This document shows positions 23,194 to 30,735 of a DNA stretch of 38,851 nt, one piece after another. Numbering within the stretch: the stretch's first letter is position 1; each line of letters opens with the position of its first letter. The stretch comes from Deltaproteobacteria bacterium. Its GTDB lineage: Bacteria; Desulfobacterota; Desulfuromonadia; Desulfuromonadales; Geopsychrobacteraceae. Location of the stretch: the NCBI GenBank assembly GCA_013152145.1, contig JAADGW010000048.1:1-38851 (forward strand). The letters run 5' to 3'. The notes under the pieces were generated by a model. It made no database searches. It worked only from the letters and a program-made list of their open reading frames with translations, and was not told the DNA's origin. The position numbers were made by a program, and so were the translations under genes.

Positions 23194-24459
23194 TCAGAGT
23201 TGGTCAACGTCAAGACCGGCGGCCGCCTCAAGCGCGGCCAAGCTGCGCTGCTGGTCACTGAGGGTACGAACATAATCGATTTTGTAACGATAGAGCCCCA
23301 TCAAGGAATCGAGCAGTGAAAGGAAGTCAACCTTATCAACCCGGTAGGCGCTCAGGGTGGCCTGAAAGGTCTGATCGGCCTGGGGAAGGATGCCATTTTT
23401 GTAGAGATCGGCAAGTTGTGTTGCTTGGTTCAACTTGGTCAGAAAACGATGGATTGCCAGATTCACCCGGTTGTTGAAATCGTTGCGTTTCTGGTATGCC
23501 AGCCGCAACGAAGAATCAGCTTCGGCCACGGCGGCACGCCGGCGGGCCTTGCGTACCGGCAGGTTAAAACTGAGCCCGGCGCTGACAAAATCAGTGCCGC
23601 CGTCCCGCAGACCATCATCCCGGAACCGATAGCCCGCCCAGAGAGTGAAATCGGGGCGATAATCGAGGATGGCCAGTTCCCGTTGTGACTTGTACTGTTC
23701 AATCAGGGCCGCAAACGCGGCAAACATCGGACGTTTCTTTACCGCCTCCTGTTGTAATTTATCCAACGAAAACACAATATCCGCAAAGTCCAGCTGCCCT
23801 GAGACCGTCAGTTCATGGTCGGTCTCACGACCGGCCAGACTGTTCAACTCCGCCCGCGTTGCCTCCCGTTGCTGCTGCAGACGTAATAACTTGTCCATCT
23901 GTTTCGAACGCTGCAGCTGCGCCTTCAGCACATTCTGCTGTAAGCCCTTGCCGACCTCGTAGCGGGTTTCTGTCAGCTCGATAAAATTATCGATAATCTC
24001 CAGGTTACGGTCGGTCAACTCAATCGCCCGCTGCAGAAATAACAGCCGATACCAGGCGTCCTTGACCTGCCGCCGAACCTGCAACCGGGCATCCTGATAA
24101 GCAGCGGCGAACCAGCGACTCTTTTCTGCCGCCATTCTCCCTTTAGCATCAAGCTTGCCCGGAAAAGGGAACTTCTGCGCCAGACGGACTTCGTTACCGG
24201 TCATCGGCGAGACATCACTTTTGAGTTCATCAATCGGATAATTCGACAGCGCGATCGACAAGACCGGGTCCCGCAATGATGTCAGCTGATCAATTTTACT
24301 CTCGGCAACCGCAACCTTCTCGTCGGCAGCCCTCAACGAGGGGTTATTTTTATCTGCTTCCACGAGCAATTGCTGTAACTGTACAGATTCGGCAGCAACC
24401 GACTGCATGCTCGGAACCAGCAGCGCCGCCAGCAACAGGCCAACTAACTTCATACGCAT
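23194..24459 (-). CDS. cusC: CusC-type outer-membrane efflux protein (TolC family)
   Basis: A TolC-family outer-membrane channel of about 421 residues, first gene of the cus operon. A Sec signal (MRMKLVGLLLAALLVPSMQSVAA) is followed by two repeats of the outer-membrane-efflux domain with long amphipathic helices (about 40-225 and 235-405). ATG 24459 is 15 bases after GGAG; an in-frame TTG at 24468 is 6 bases after the same GGAG and may be the true start, giving three more residues. The gene is 34 bp before cusB. The N-terminal Cys usual for CusC is absent, so it is probably not a lipoprotein. Confidence 0.88.
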   Translation of the reverse strand: MRMKLVGLLLAALLVPSMQSVAAESVQLQQLLVEADKNNPSLRAADEKVAVAESKIDQLTSLRDPVLSIALSNYPIDELKSDVSPMTGNEVRLAQKFPFPGKLDAKGRMAAEKSRWFAAAYQDARLQVRRQVKDAWYRLLFLQRAIELTDRNLEIIDNFIELTETRYEVGKGLQQNVLKAQLQRSKQMDKLLRLQQQREATRAELNSLAGRETDHELTVSGQLDFADIVFSLDKLQQEAVKKRPMFAAFAALIEQYKSQRELAILDYRPDFTLWAGYRFRDDGLRDGGTDFVSAGLSFNLPVRKARRRAAVAEADSSLRLAYQKRNDFNNRVNLAIHRFLTKLNQATQLADLYKNGILPQADQTFQATLSAYRVDKVDFLSLLDSLMGLYRYKIDYVRTLSDQQRSLAALEAAAGLDVDQL

Positions 24460-24516
24460 AATTATCAAAACAAACTCCTGTGGCACATAAAATTGTAAAA
24501 TCTTCACTGCACGCAC

Positions 24517-24532
24517 TCCATCTTTCGTGCCA
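24517..24532 (-). promoter_or_regulatory. cusC: Sigma54-like promoter of the cus operon
   Basis: TGGCACG (24532-24526) on the minus strand is a perfect -24 element. The -12 part reads ATGGA where TTGCA is expected, so one key base of the GC is changed. Transcription would begin near 24506, about 40 nt before cusC. The call is helped by the two palindromes at 24600-24630, in the usual distance range for an enhancer. Confidence 0.4.
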
Positions 24533-24599
24533 AACATATTTTTACAAATAATTACACACAGTTATAACCTTAAAATAAGAGCCACAGACCAACAAATGC

Positions 24600-24630
24600 A
24601 GAATATTCAACAGCAATAGAAGAATATTCT
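24600..24630. promoter_or_regulatory. Paired GAATATTC palindromes between cusC and rne
   Basis: Two perfect 8-bp palindromes GAATATTC at 24601-24608 and 24622-24629, 21 bp apart centre to centre (two helical turns), each within a longer AGAATATTC(A/T) copy. This is the pattern of a dimeric regulator bound side by side on one face of DNA. They lie about 95-125 bp before the candidate cus start site and about 80 bp before the candidate rne promoter, so the regulated gene is not certain. Confidence 0.5.
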
Positions 24631-24707
24631 ACAGTTACAGTGCAAAGCAAAACGAAGAAAACCGAGTGAATCGGTTGATAAAAATGATCATTTATCCTCG
24701 ATTATGA

Positions 24708-24735
24708 TTTACAGCCGTTCCATATCTGCTATAGT
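24708..24735 (+). promoter_or_regulatory. rne: Candidate rne promoter
   Basis: TTTACA (24708-24713) and TATAGT (24730-24735) with a 16-bp spacer. Transcription would begin near 24742, giving a leader of about 208 nt before the rne ATG. Confidence 0.5.
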
Positions 24736-24741
24736 TCCGTG

Positions 24742-24949
24742 GAATTTGAGCGCCCTCCGGGTCTCCGCAGCAAGGCGTTGAGACCGGTAACGCATAGTTG
24801 AAACAAGTTCGATGCCGCAGGCTCACAAGCCTGACGGCATCCCCCGTTAAACCGGACTTCAGCAACAGACCCCGCAGCAGCGGAGAGGTCGGATACAGCT
24901 GAGTCCCGGTCTGACCCGCCGGAATCGGCGGCCGGAAAGGTTTTTAAAG
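24742..24949 (+). ncRNA. rne: Structured 5' leader of rne
   Basis: The 208-nt stretch before rne is GC-rich and can fold into successive hairpins: CCGG(G)TCTC / GAGACCGG; GATGCCG-AGGC with GCCT-CGGCATC (24811-24841); CCGC / GCGG; and CCGCCG-GAAT-CGGCGG close to the ribosome-binding site AAGG. No known riboswitch class was recognised. In enterobacteria the rne leader folds and lets RNase E control its own mRNA; a similar role is a reasonable inference here, not shown by the sequence. Confidence 0.5.
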
Positions 24950-27250
24950 ATGAGTAAAAAGATGTTGATCAACGCCTCCCACCCGGAGGAAAATCGGGTG
25001 GCGATCGTTGTCGATGGCCTGTTAAGTGAACTTGATATCGAGATTGCCGGACAGGAACAAACCAAAGGCAACATTTACAAAGCGGTGGTGGTTCGGGTTG
25101 AATCCGGGCTGCAAGCCGCTTTCGTCGATTATGGTGCCGAAAAACTCGGCTTTCTGCAAATCGGTGAAATCCATCCCAGCCTGCTCCCCAAAGATGACTC
25201 CAAAGGTCGCCCCCGCATCAACGATATCCTGCACCGCGGCCGGGAAATCCTCGTCCAAATCGTCAAAGAAGAGCGCGGCAGCAAAGGAGCGGCGCTGACC
25301 ACCAATCTCTCGGTTCCCGGACGCTACATGGTCCTGATGCCGGACAGCACCACCAAGGGGGTCTCGCGTAAAATCCAGGATGATTCGGAGCGGAAAAAAC
25401 TGAAGCGCACCATGGCCGAGCTGGACCTGCCGGAACGGATGGGTTACATCGTCCGCACCGCCGGAATCGGCAAGGAAAAAGAGGAGCTGAAACGCGATTT
25501 TGATTATCTGGTACGGCTCTTCGAAGGGATTATTGCCCGCAAAGACCAGGTCAAGGCACCGGCCCAGCTCTATCAGGAATCGAATCTGGTGATCCGTTCC
25601 ATCCGCGACTATTTCAGCGCCGAGATGGACGAGGTCCTGATCGACGACCAGAAAGTTTATCAGGAAACAAAAGACTTTTTCGCCCTGGTCATGCCGGAAC
25701 TGTCCAACCTGGTCAAACAACACCGCGAGCGGCGCCCGATCTTCTCCCGCTATCAGATCGAAGAGCAGATCGACGGACTGGCAAAAAATCAGATCCCACT
25801 GCCGTCCGGTGGTTCCATCGTTATCGACCAGACCGAGGCGCTGGTCGCTATCGACGTCAACTCGGGCAAGCTTTCGAGTGAAAGCGGCATCGAAGCGACC
25901 GCGGTAAAAACCAACCTGGAGGCAGCGGCCGAAATCGGCCGCCAGCTACGGCTGAGGGATCTCGGCGGGCTGGTGGTTATCGATTTTATCGACATGCGGG
26001 ATCGCAAACATATCCGTGAAGTTGAGCAGGAACTGCGCAAATCCCTGAAAGATGACAAGGCCAAGGTGACCGTCGGCCGGATCAGCCAGTTCGGCTTGAT
26101 GGAAATGAGTCGCCAACGACTGAAACCGACGCTGAGCGTCGGTTCCTACCTGGAATGTCCACATTGTCAGGGCAAAGGCCGGATCAAAAGTGCCGAAAAC
26201 CAGGCGGTCGGATTGTTGCGTCAGATCCACGCCGCGGCATCCAAGGGGCATATCGGCCGGATTGAAGTCAAAGTCCCGATCGATGTCGCCAACGACCTGT
26301 TAAACAGCAAACGACAATCGCTGGTCGCGCTGGAACAACGTTTAAACCTGACCGTGACGGTCATCGGCTGCGCCGAGATGCTGCCGGGACAACTGGATAT
26401 TGAACTGCTCAAACGGGAAAAGAATGGCGATAATTCCCGTGAGATTGCCCCGGTCACCCATGCCAACCAGATAGAGAGCGCCTTGGCGGCCGCCGAACAG
26501 GCGGAAAAACATCCTCAGGAAAACAGCAGCAGTGAAACCATCGAAGAGCAGCCCGTCAGGCAGGAGGATGAGGCCGAAGTAAAAAAGAGTCGCCGCCGCC
26601 GCCGGAGACGGAAAAAAACTGACCGCCGCGATGAACCTGGGGCCGGGCAGACGAAACAGAGCAAACCGACCGAGGAACCGGCGAGCGAAGCAGCGGAGCC
26701 GGCCGCAGCTGAATCACCGCTGACAAAAGCAGAGCATTCTCCTGTCGCAGACCCAGAGAAAAAAGCAACCGGGGACTCGCCCAAAGAACAACCGCCACGC
26801 GAAACGACCGTGGAGAAAACTGCCGCAGTAGACAATGAGCAAACTGCAGGGCCAGAAGTCGAAGCGACCGAAGCGGCCGAGAAAAAACCGCAGCGGCGCA
26901 GCCGGCGGACGACCAAAAAGACAGCTGAGGAGATTCCGGCAGAAACAGCCACCGTGACCAGCGAATCGCCTGCTGAAGAAAAACCGAAGCGACGCACCCG
27001 CCGGACGACTAAAAAAACAACCGAGGAGACTCCGGCAGAAACAGTCGCCGTGACCAGCGAATCGCCTGCTGAAGAAAAACCGAAGCGACGTACCCGCCGG
27101 ACGACTAAAAAAACAACCGAGGAGACTCCGGCAGAAACAGTCGCCGTGACCAGCGAATCAGCCGCTGAAGAGAAACCGAAGCGACGCCGACCGGGCCGAC
27201 CGAGAAAAACCGTCGCCCCGGTTGAACCTGAATCCGGTCTGGAAACATAA
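24950..27250 (+). CDS. rne: Ribonuclease E (Rne/Rng family)
   Basis: A 766-residue endoribonuclease that cuts single-stranded AU-rich RNA and processes rRNA, tRNA and mRNA. It has an S1 RNA-binding domain (about 38-120), a 5'-sensor/RNase H-like section and a DNase I-like catalytic domain with metal-binding Asp302 (VAIDVNSG) and Asp345 (VVIDFIDM), then the Zn-link Cys403/Cys406 (CPHCQGKG) and the small domain to about residue 500. The remaining 260 residues are low-complexity and charged: a KKSRRRRRRRKK cluster, Ala/Glu/Pro-rich linker, and 32-residue repeats rich in Arg/Thr/Lys (see 26876-27179), ending in an AT-hook-like RRRPGRPRK. This tail probably binds RNA and degradosome partners. Confidence 0.94.
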   Translation: MSKKMLINASHPEENRVAIVVDGLLSELDIEIAGQEQTKGNIYKAVVVRVESGLQAAFVDYGAEKLGFLQIGEIHPSLLPKDDSKGRPRINDILHRGREILVQIVKEERGSKGAALTTNLSVPGRYMVLMPDSTTKGVSRKIQDDSERKKLKRTMAELDLPERMGYIVRTAGIGKEKEELKRDFDYLVRLFEGIIARKDQVKAPAQLYQESNLVIRSIRDYFSAEMDEVLIDDQKVYQETKDFFALVMPELSNLVKQHRERRPIFSRYQIEEQIDGLAKNQIPLPSGGSIVIDQTEALVAIDVNSGKLSSESGIEATAVKTNLEAAAEIGRQLRLRDLGGLVVIDFIDMRDRKHIREVEQELRKSLKDDKAKVTVGRISQFGLMEMSRQRLKPTLSVGSYLECPHCQGKGRIKSAENQAVGLLRQIHAAASKGHIGRIEVKVPIDVANDLLNSKRQSLVALEQRLNLTVTVIGCAEMLPGQLDIELLKREKNGDNSREIAPVTHANQIESALAAAEQAEKHPQENSSSETIEEQPVRQEDEAEVKKSRRRRRRRKKTDRRDEPGAGQTKQSKPTEEPASEAAEPAAAESPLTKAEHSPVADPEKKATGDSPKEQPPRETTVEKTAAVDNEQTAGPEVEATEAAEKKPQRRSRRTTKKTAEEIPAETATVTSESPAEEKPKRRTRRTTKKTTEETPAETVAVTSESPAEEKPKRRTRRTTKKTTEETPAETVAVTSESAAEEKPKRRRPGRPRKTVAPVEPESGLET
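26876..27179 (+). repeat. rne: 96-bp tandem repeat in the rne 3' part
   Basis: Units start at 26876, 26972, 27068 and 27164 (partial), exactly 96 bp apart, each coding 32 residues of the type AEEKPKRRTRRTTKKTTEE(T)PAETVAVTSES. The second and third units are almost identical in DNA, so the array is recently expanded or homogenised; the first has diverged (KKPQRRSRR). The fourth unit runs into the AT-hook-like end. The period is a multiple of three, so copy-number change keeps the frame. Confidence 0.93.
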
Positions 27251-27298
27251 ACCAAACAGGGCTAAAATATTTCAATCGGTATTCATTGATTGGTTTTG

Positions 27299-27332
27299 AC
27301 CCTGTTCTGTCTGGCTCCGGGCTGAACAGGGT
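27299..27332. other. Hairpin in the convergent rne / dynamin gap
   Basis: Arms ACCCTGTTC / GAACAGGGT with a 16-base loop between the converging ends of rne and the dynamin gene. A further ACAGGG at 27265-27270 could compete for the left arm. There is no T-run on either side, so it is not a standard intrinsic terminator; it may still protect the 3' ends. Confidence 0.45.
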
Positions 27333-27359
27333 TAAAAGCCGTCACCACCGACGCAAGAG

Positions 27360-29156
27360 TCATTCTCCGGCCAGAGAATGCTTGATATCTTCCAGCACCT
27401 GTAATGCCTTTCGCAGACTGATTTCCGTTTTTGAGCTCTCACGCGAGTGAGATTCACTGCGCTCGAGGGCCACTTCCATCGCCTTGCGGGTGGCGGCAAT
27501 GGTTTTCCCCAGCTGTTCACCCAGTTCACTGCCAAACTGGCGAAAGCTTTCATCAAGGCTCTGCCGTAAAGCCCAACTGATCTGCTCGATATTCCGATTC
27601 AACAGCTTGCGGCTCTCTTCGCGCAAGCGGTTGACGGTCCGCTTACGGCGATATTTCCGGGTGAAAAATTTACGGGATAATCGCTGCCCCAAAGGGTCCA
27701 TGTCGGAGGTGAAGAGATCGTTACTCCAGGCGGGCACGGCAAACGGTGAGTAGGAGGCCCCCGCTGCCGGAGCATGATAAGGGATATCGAACAACTCGGC
27801 AGCGGTCTGGCGGACTTGCTCGATCAATCGGTTACTGCGTTGCTGGTTGAGACTCAACAGCCGGGTCGCTTCCTGCCGGATCAGTTCGGCCGTGCTGCGC
27901 ATCGCCGGGGCGAAAAACTGCTCTGTCTCCGTGGCAATCGTTGCATGGACCAGCCGCTCCATCTGCTCCGGGTCCTCGACCACCACCAAATGCTCTTCCA
28001 CTTGACTGAGAATCTGCTGTTTGGCCTTTTTCCGCAGCACCTCTATCTCTTCGGCCAAGCGCGCTATAACCCGTTTCAGATCACCGGCCAGAACATCAAC
28101 GGCGGCCTGCTGCTCCCGCTCGACCGCGGGCAGAGACAGTCGGAATTGCTCAAGTCGGCGCTGGAGTTCAGCTTCGGGCAGTTTCAGGGCGCTTAGTGAC
28201 AATTGTAATTGCATGCCGGCGTCGCTGATCAAGTCCAGCGTCCGCCGGGCGATAGCCGTCTGCAGGGTCTGCTGCTTTTCCCGCGCAAAAAAATCGATCA
28301 AGCTCTGCTCAACCCGCTGCATGCCGCTTTCGTTCCAGGCGTGCGAGTCCCCTTCCAGGCGGGCCTGCAACCCCCTGCGAGCCGAAATCGGCAGCACCTG
28401 CGGCTCCCCGTCACAAAGCGTCTCCAGCTGTGATGCCAGAAATTTAAGCGAAGCCAGCTGCTCCTCGGCATTCAGAAAATCGACCTTGTTCAACAGGTAG
28501 AAAGTCCGCGGCAGCTGCTGTTTGATCTGCGCCAGATATTCAAGCTCTATCTCAGTGATCGGCGGATCGGGAGAAACCAGAAACAGAGCGGCATCACACT
28601 GGGGAAGGATCTGATGGGCAACTTCGGTGTTATGCTTCAGCGTCGAACCGATTCCCGGGGTATCAACCAGCACCACCCCTTGATGCAGCAATGCCGCCGG
28701 ATGGCTGATCTCGACTCGACTGACCTGATGCTGGTTGTGCGGGTTGCCGGCTTCGGTCACATAGTCGGCCAGAAAAGCGGCCAGACTGCGGTCATCATCG
28801 GTCGGAAAATAATCGGTTTCGCTGCGGTCGAAAAAATAGACCCGGACCGTAATTTCGGAACCGGAACTGATAAAAGTGGGGATTGCCGTCACCGGCAGGA
28901 TATCGGTCGGCAACAGATCATCACCGAGCAACGCATTAAGCAGGGTACTCTTACCGCGTTTGAACTGCCCCAGCACGGCCAGATGAAAACGCCCTTCCGC
29001 GAGACGTTGTTGCAGCAACTCCAGTTCAGCCCGGGAAGTTGAGTAGTCATCACCGAGCCCGGTGAGACAATCAATGGCTTGAACCAGCTGTTCAGTCAGC
29101 TTCCGCAGAGATTCGGTTGTGCTGATCGAAACACCCCCGGATTGAAAATCGGACAT
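27360..29156 (-). CDS. Bacterial dynamin-like GTPase
   Basis: A 598-residue large GTPase of the dynamin superfamily. The GTPase domain has G1 GQFKRGKST (63-71), G2 Thr in LPVTAIPT (about 88-94), G3 DTPG (165-168) and G4 NKVD (223-226). A helical stalk of about 300 residues follows, with long amphipathic helices (Gln/Leu/Glu-rich), and a basic patch KFFTRKYRRKRTVNRLREESRKLL (about 505-530) that may touch lipid. No clear transmembrane pair is seen, unlike some cyanobacterial family members. Such proteins remodel or protect membranes. It stands alone, converging with rne; the usual paired second dynamin gene is absent. Confidence 0.88.
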   Translation of the reverse strand: MSDFQSGGVSISTTESLRKLTEQLVQAIDCLTGLGDDYSTSRAELELLQQRLAEGRFHLAVLGQFKRGKSTLLNALLGDDLLPTDILPVTAIPTFISSGSEITVRVYFFDRSETDYFPTDDDRSLAAFLADYVTEAGNPHNQHQVSRVEISHPAALLHQGVVLVDTPGIGSTLKHNTEVAHQILPQCDAALFLVSPDPPITEIELEYLAQIKQQLPRTFYLLNKVDFLNAEEQLASLKFLASQLETLCDGEPQVLPISARRGLQARLEGDSHAWNESGMQRVEQSLIDFFAREKQQTLQTAIARRTLDLISDAGMQLQLSLSALKLPEAELQRRLEQFRLSLPAVEREQQAAVDVLAGDLKRVIARLAEEIEVLRKKAKQQILSQVEEHLVVVEDPEQMERLVHATIATETEQFFAPAMRSTAELIRQEATRLLSLNQQRSNRLIEQVRQTAAELFDIPYHAPAAGASYSPFAVPAWSNDLFTSDMDPLGQRLSRKFFTRKYRRKRTVNRLREESRKLLNRNIEQISWALRQSLDESFRQFGSELGEQLGKTIAATRKAMEVALERSESHSRESSKTEISLRKALQVLEDIKHSLAGE

Positions 29157-29285
29157 TACATACCCTCATCATCACAGTCAGTTTCTTTACCCGGATGAGG
29201 ATATCACAACTGTATATTCGATGTGGAGAGAAGCGATAAAAAAGTATCTTTATTGGGTCAGATAACCAGAGCTCCTGTCATGAAA

Positions 29286-30431
29286 TCAGTCCAACGCCTG
29301 GGCGAGATCGGCAATCAGCTCGTCAGGTTCTTCGAGGCCGACCGACAAGCGCAGCAGGCTGTTACAGATTCCCAGTCGTTGCCGTTCGGCTTCAGGGATA
29401 TCACCGTGGGTCTGGACTGCCGGCAGGGTCATCAGCGACTCAACCCCGCCGAGACTTTCGGCAAAGGAGATCAGTTGCAGCTTTTCAAGTATCTGTTCAG
29501 CCAGCTCCGGGCCGGCAACCCGGAAAGAGAGCATCCCACCAAAACCATCAGCCTGTTGTTTGCTCAATTCGTGCCCCGGATGCTCTGCCAGACCGGGATA
29601 ATAGACGCTGTCCACCTGCGGTTGCCGCTGCAACCAGTGCGCGACCTGCAGCGCGCTGGCAGAGTGCCTCTGCATCCGTAACGGCAGCGTTTTCAGACTG
29701 CGGATCAGCAACCAGCAATCCTGTGGGGACAGGATCGCACCGGTGGAGTTCTGCAGGAAATAAAGCCGCTCACCCAAAGCTTCATCTTTAGCCACCAGGA
29801 CCCCGGCACAAAGGTCGCTGTGCCCGCCCAGATACTTGGTCGCCGAATGCACAACGATATCCGCCCCCAGCTCCAGGGGCCGCTGCAACACAGGCGTCAG
29901 GAAGGTGTTATCAACGATAAAGAGCAGCCCGGCCGCTTTGCACAAATCACCGAGGGCCCGGATATCCGCAATCCCGAGCAGCGGATTGCCCGGTGTTTCA
30001 ACCAGCAGAGCCTTGGTCTTCGCGGTCACTGCCGCCGCAACCGCGTCGGTCGCGGTCGTATCGACATAAGAGGTGCTGACCCCGAGCTTGGCGAAAATCT
30101 GGTCGAGAACCCGGTAAGTGCCACCGTAAAGATCTTCGGACACCAGCAGGTGATCACCACTGGAAAAATGCAGAAACAACGAGGTCAGAGCGGCCATCCC
30201 GGACGAAAAGGCCAGACCCCGCGCGCCGCCCTCAAGTTCGGCGAGTGCTTCTTCCAGAATATCGCGGGTCGGATTGCCGCTGCGGGTGTAATCGTAACCG
30301 GTGCTCTGTCCATGGCGGTAGGTGGCACTGTGATAGATCGGAAAACTGATCCCTCCGGTTTGCTCATCGCGACCGACGCCGATCTGCACACTGCGGGTGG
30401 ACAGGCTGTTTCTGACGATTCTGGACATCAT
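29286..30431 (-). CDS. metB: Cystathionine gamma-synthase / O-acylhomoserine sulfhydrylase type PLP enzyme
   Basis: A 381-residue member of the Cys/Met-metabolism PLP enzymes. Lys199 in HSATKYLGGHSDL is the PLP Lys; YDYTRSGNPTRDILE (about 46-60) and AFSSGMAAL carry the phosphate-binding residues, and Asp174 lies in IVDNTF. AAAGGGA lies before the ATG pair. The upstream SAM-I riboswitch means it is shut off when S-adenosylmethionine is plentiful, which argues for a methionine-making role (cystathionine gamma-synthase or homocysteine synthase) rather than cystathionine gamma-lyase. Motif alone does not separate these activities. It follows cysK, which supplies cysteine. Confidence 0.87.
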   Translation of the reverse strand: MMSRIVRNSLSTRSVQIGVGRDEQTGGISFPIYHSATYRHGQSTGYDYTRSGNPTRDILEEALAELEGGARGLAFSSGMAALTSLFLHFSSGDHLLVSEDLYGGTYRVLDQIFAKLGVSTSYVDTTATDAVAAAVTAKTKALLVETPGNPLLGIADIRALGDLCKAAGLLFIVDNTFLTPVLQRPLELGADIVVHSATKYLGGHSDLCAGVLVAKDEALGERLYFLQNSTGAILSPQDCWLLIRSLKTLPLRMQRHSASALQVAHWLQRQPQVDSVYYPGLAEHPGHELSKQQADGFGGMLSFRVAGPELAEQILEKLQLISFAESLGGVESLMTLPAVQTHGDIPEAERQRLGICNSLLRLSVGLEEPDELIADLAQALD

Positions 30432-30465
30432 TCATTCCCTTTCAGATGGATACTGAAGAGACAAA

Positions 30466-30499
30466 AAGCCCCTTCTCACAGAGGAACGAGAAGGGGCTT
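30466..30499 (-). terminator. metB: Riboswitch-controlled terminator before metB
   Basis: On the minus strand a perfect 12-bp stem AAGCCCCTTCTC / GAGAAGGGGCTT with a 10-base loop, followed by TTTGTCTC (five Ts in a row counting the end of the stem). It lies 29 nt past the SAM aptamer and 35 bp before the metB ATG, the expected place for the expression platform. Confidence 0.9.
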
Positions 30500-30527
30500 C
30501 GGGAAAAAATCCAGGTTCTGAAGCTCC

Positions 30528-30655
30528 GTCCTCATCTTCCCCGACGCTTGCCGGCAGACAAGGTCGAGCAGGAATTAGCACATCTGTCCGAGCAAATGAT
30601 CGGACCGGTTGCTGTGGCTTCGCAGGGCCTGTCCCTCACCACTCTCGATAAAGAC
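30528..30655 (-). promoter_or_regulatory. metB: SAM-I (S-box) riboswitch
   Basis: The minus strand carries the conserved S-box core: GAGAGTGGTGAGGGACAGGC, then CCTGCGAAGCC, ACAGCAACC, a P3 hairpin GTCCG...CGGAC, and GTGCTAATTCC. P1 closes between GTCTTTATC (30655-30647) and GATGAGGAC (30536-30528), allowing two G-U pairs. Binding of S-adenosylmethionine to this aptamer stabilises P1 and frees the terminator at 30466-30499, so metB is switched off when methionine derivatives are abundant. The class is known; this assignment is from direct motif match. Confidence 0.94.
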
Positions 30656-30681
30656 TGACAATCCAATTCAGGATCGTCCAC

Positions 30682-30710
30682 ACATTAGTTGCTGTCAAAC
30701 AACTAGTCAA
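30682..30710 (-). promoter_or_regulatory. metB: Candidate metB promoter
   Basis: TTGACT (30710-30705) and TAATGT (30687-30682) with a 17-bp spacer. The -35 lies inside the cysK terminator stem. A second option is TTGACA at 30698-30693 with a poor -10 about 17 bp later. Both start RNA shortly before the riboswitch. Confidence 0.5.
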
Positions 30711-30735
30711 CCCATCTTTGTGACGGGTTGACTAG
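30703..30735 (-). terminator. cysK: cysK terminator overlapping its stop codon
   Basis: On the minus strand CTAGTCAACCC and GGGTTGACTAG form a perfect 11-bp stem around an 11-base loop, followed by TTGTTTG. The TAG stop of cysK is within the first arm. The second arm also holds the -35 hexamer of the candidate metB promoter. Confidence 0.78.

Noticed and set aside
26876-27179. CRISPR-like array
   Set aside because: The periodic repeat is contiguous, 96 bp and in frame; there are no spacers. It is a coding tandem repeat.
27299-27332. Intrinsic terminator of rne
   Set aside because: The stem is good but no T-run follows on either strand, so only a hairpin is reported.
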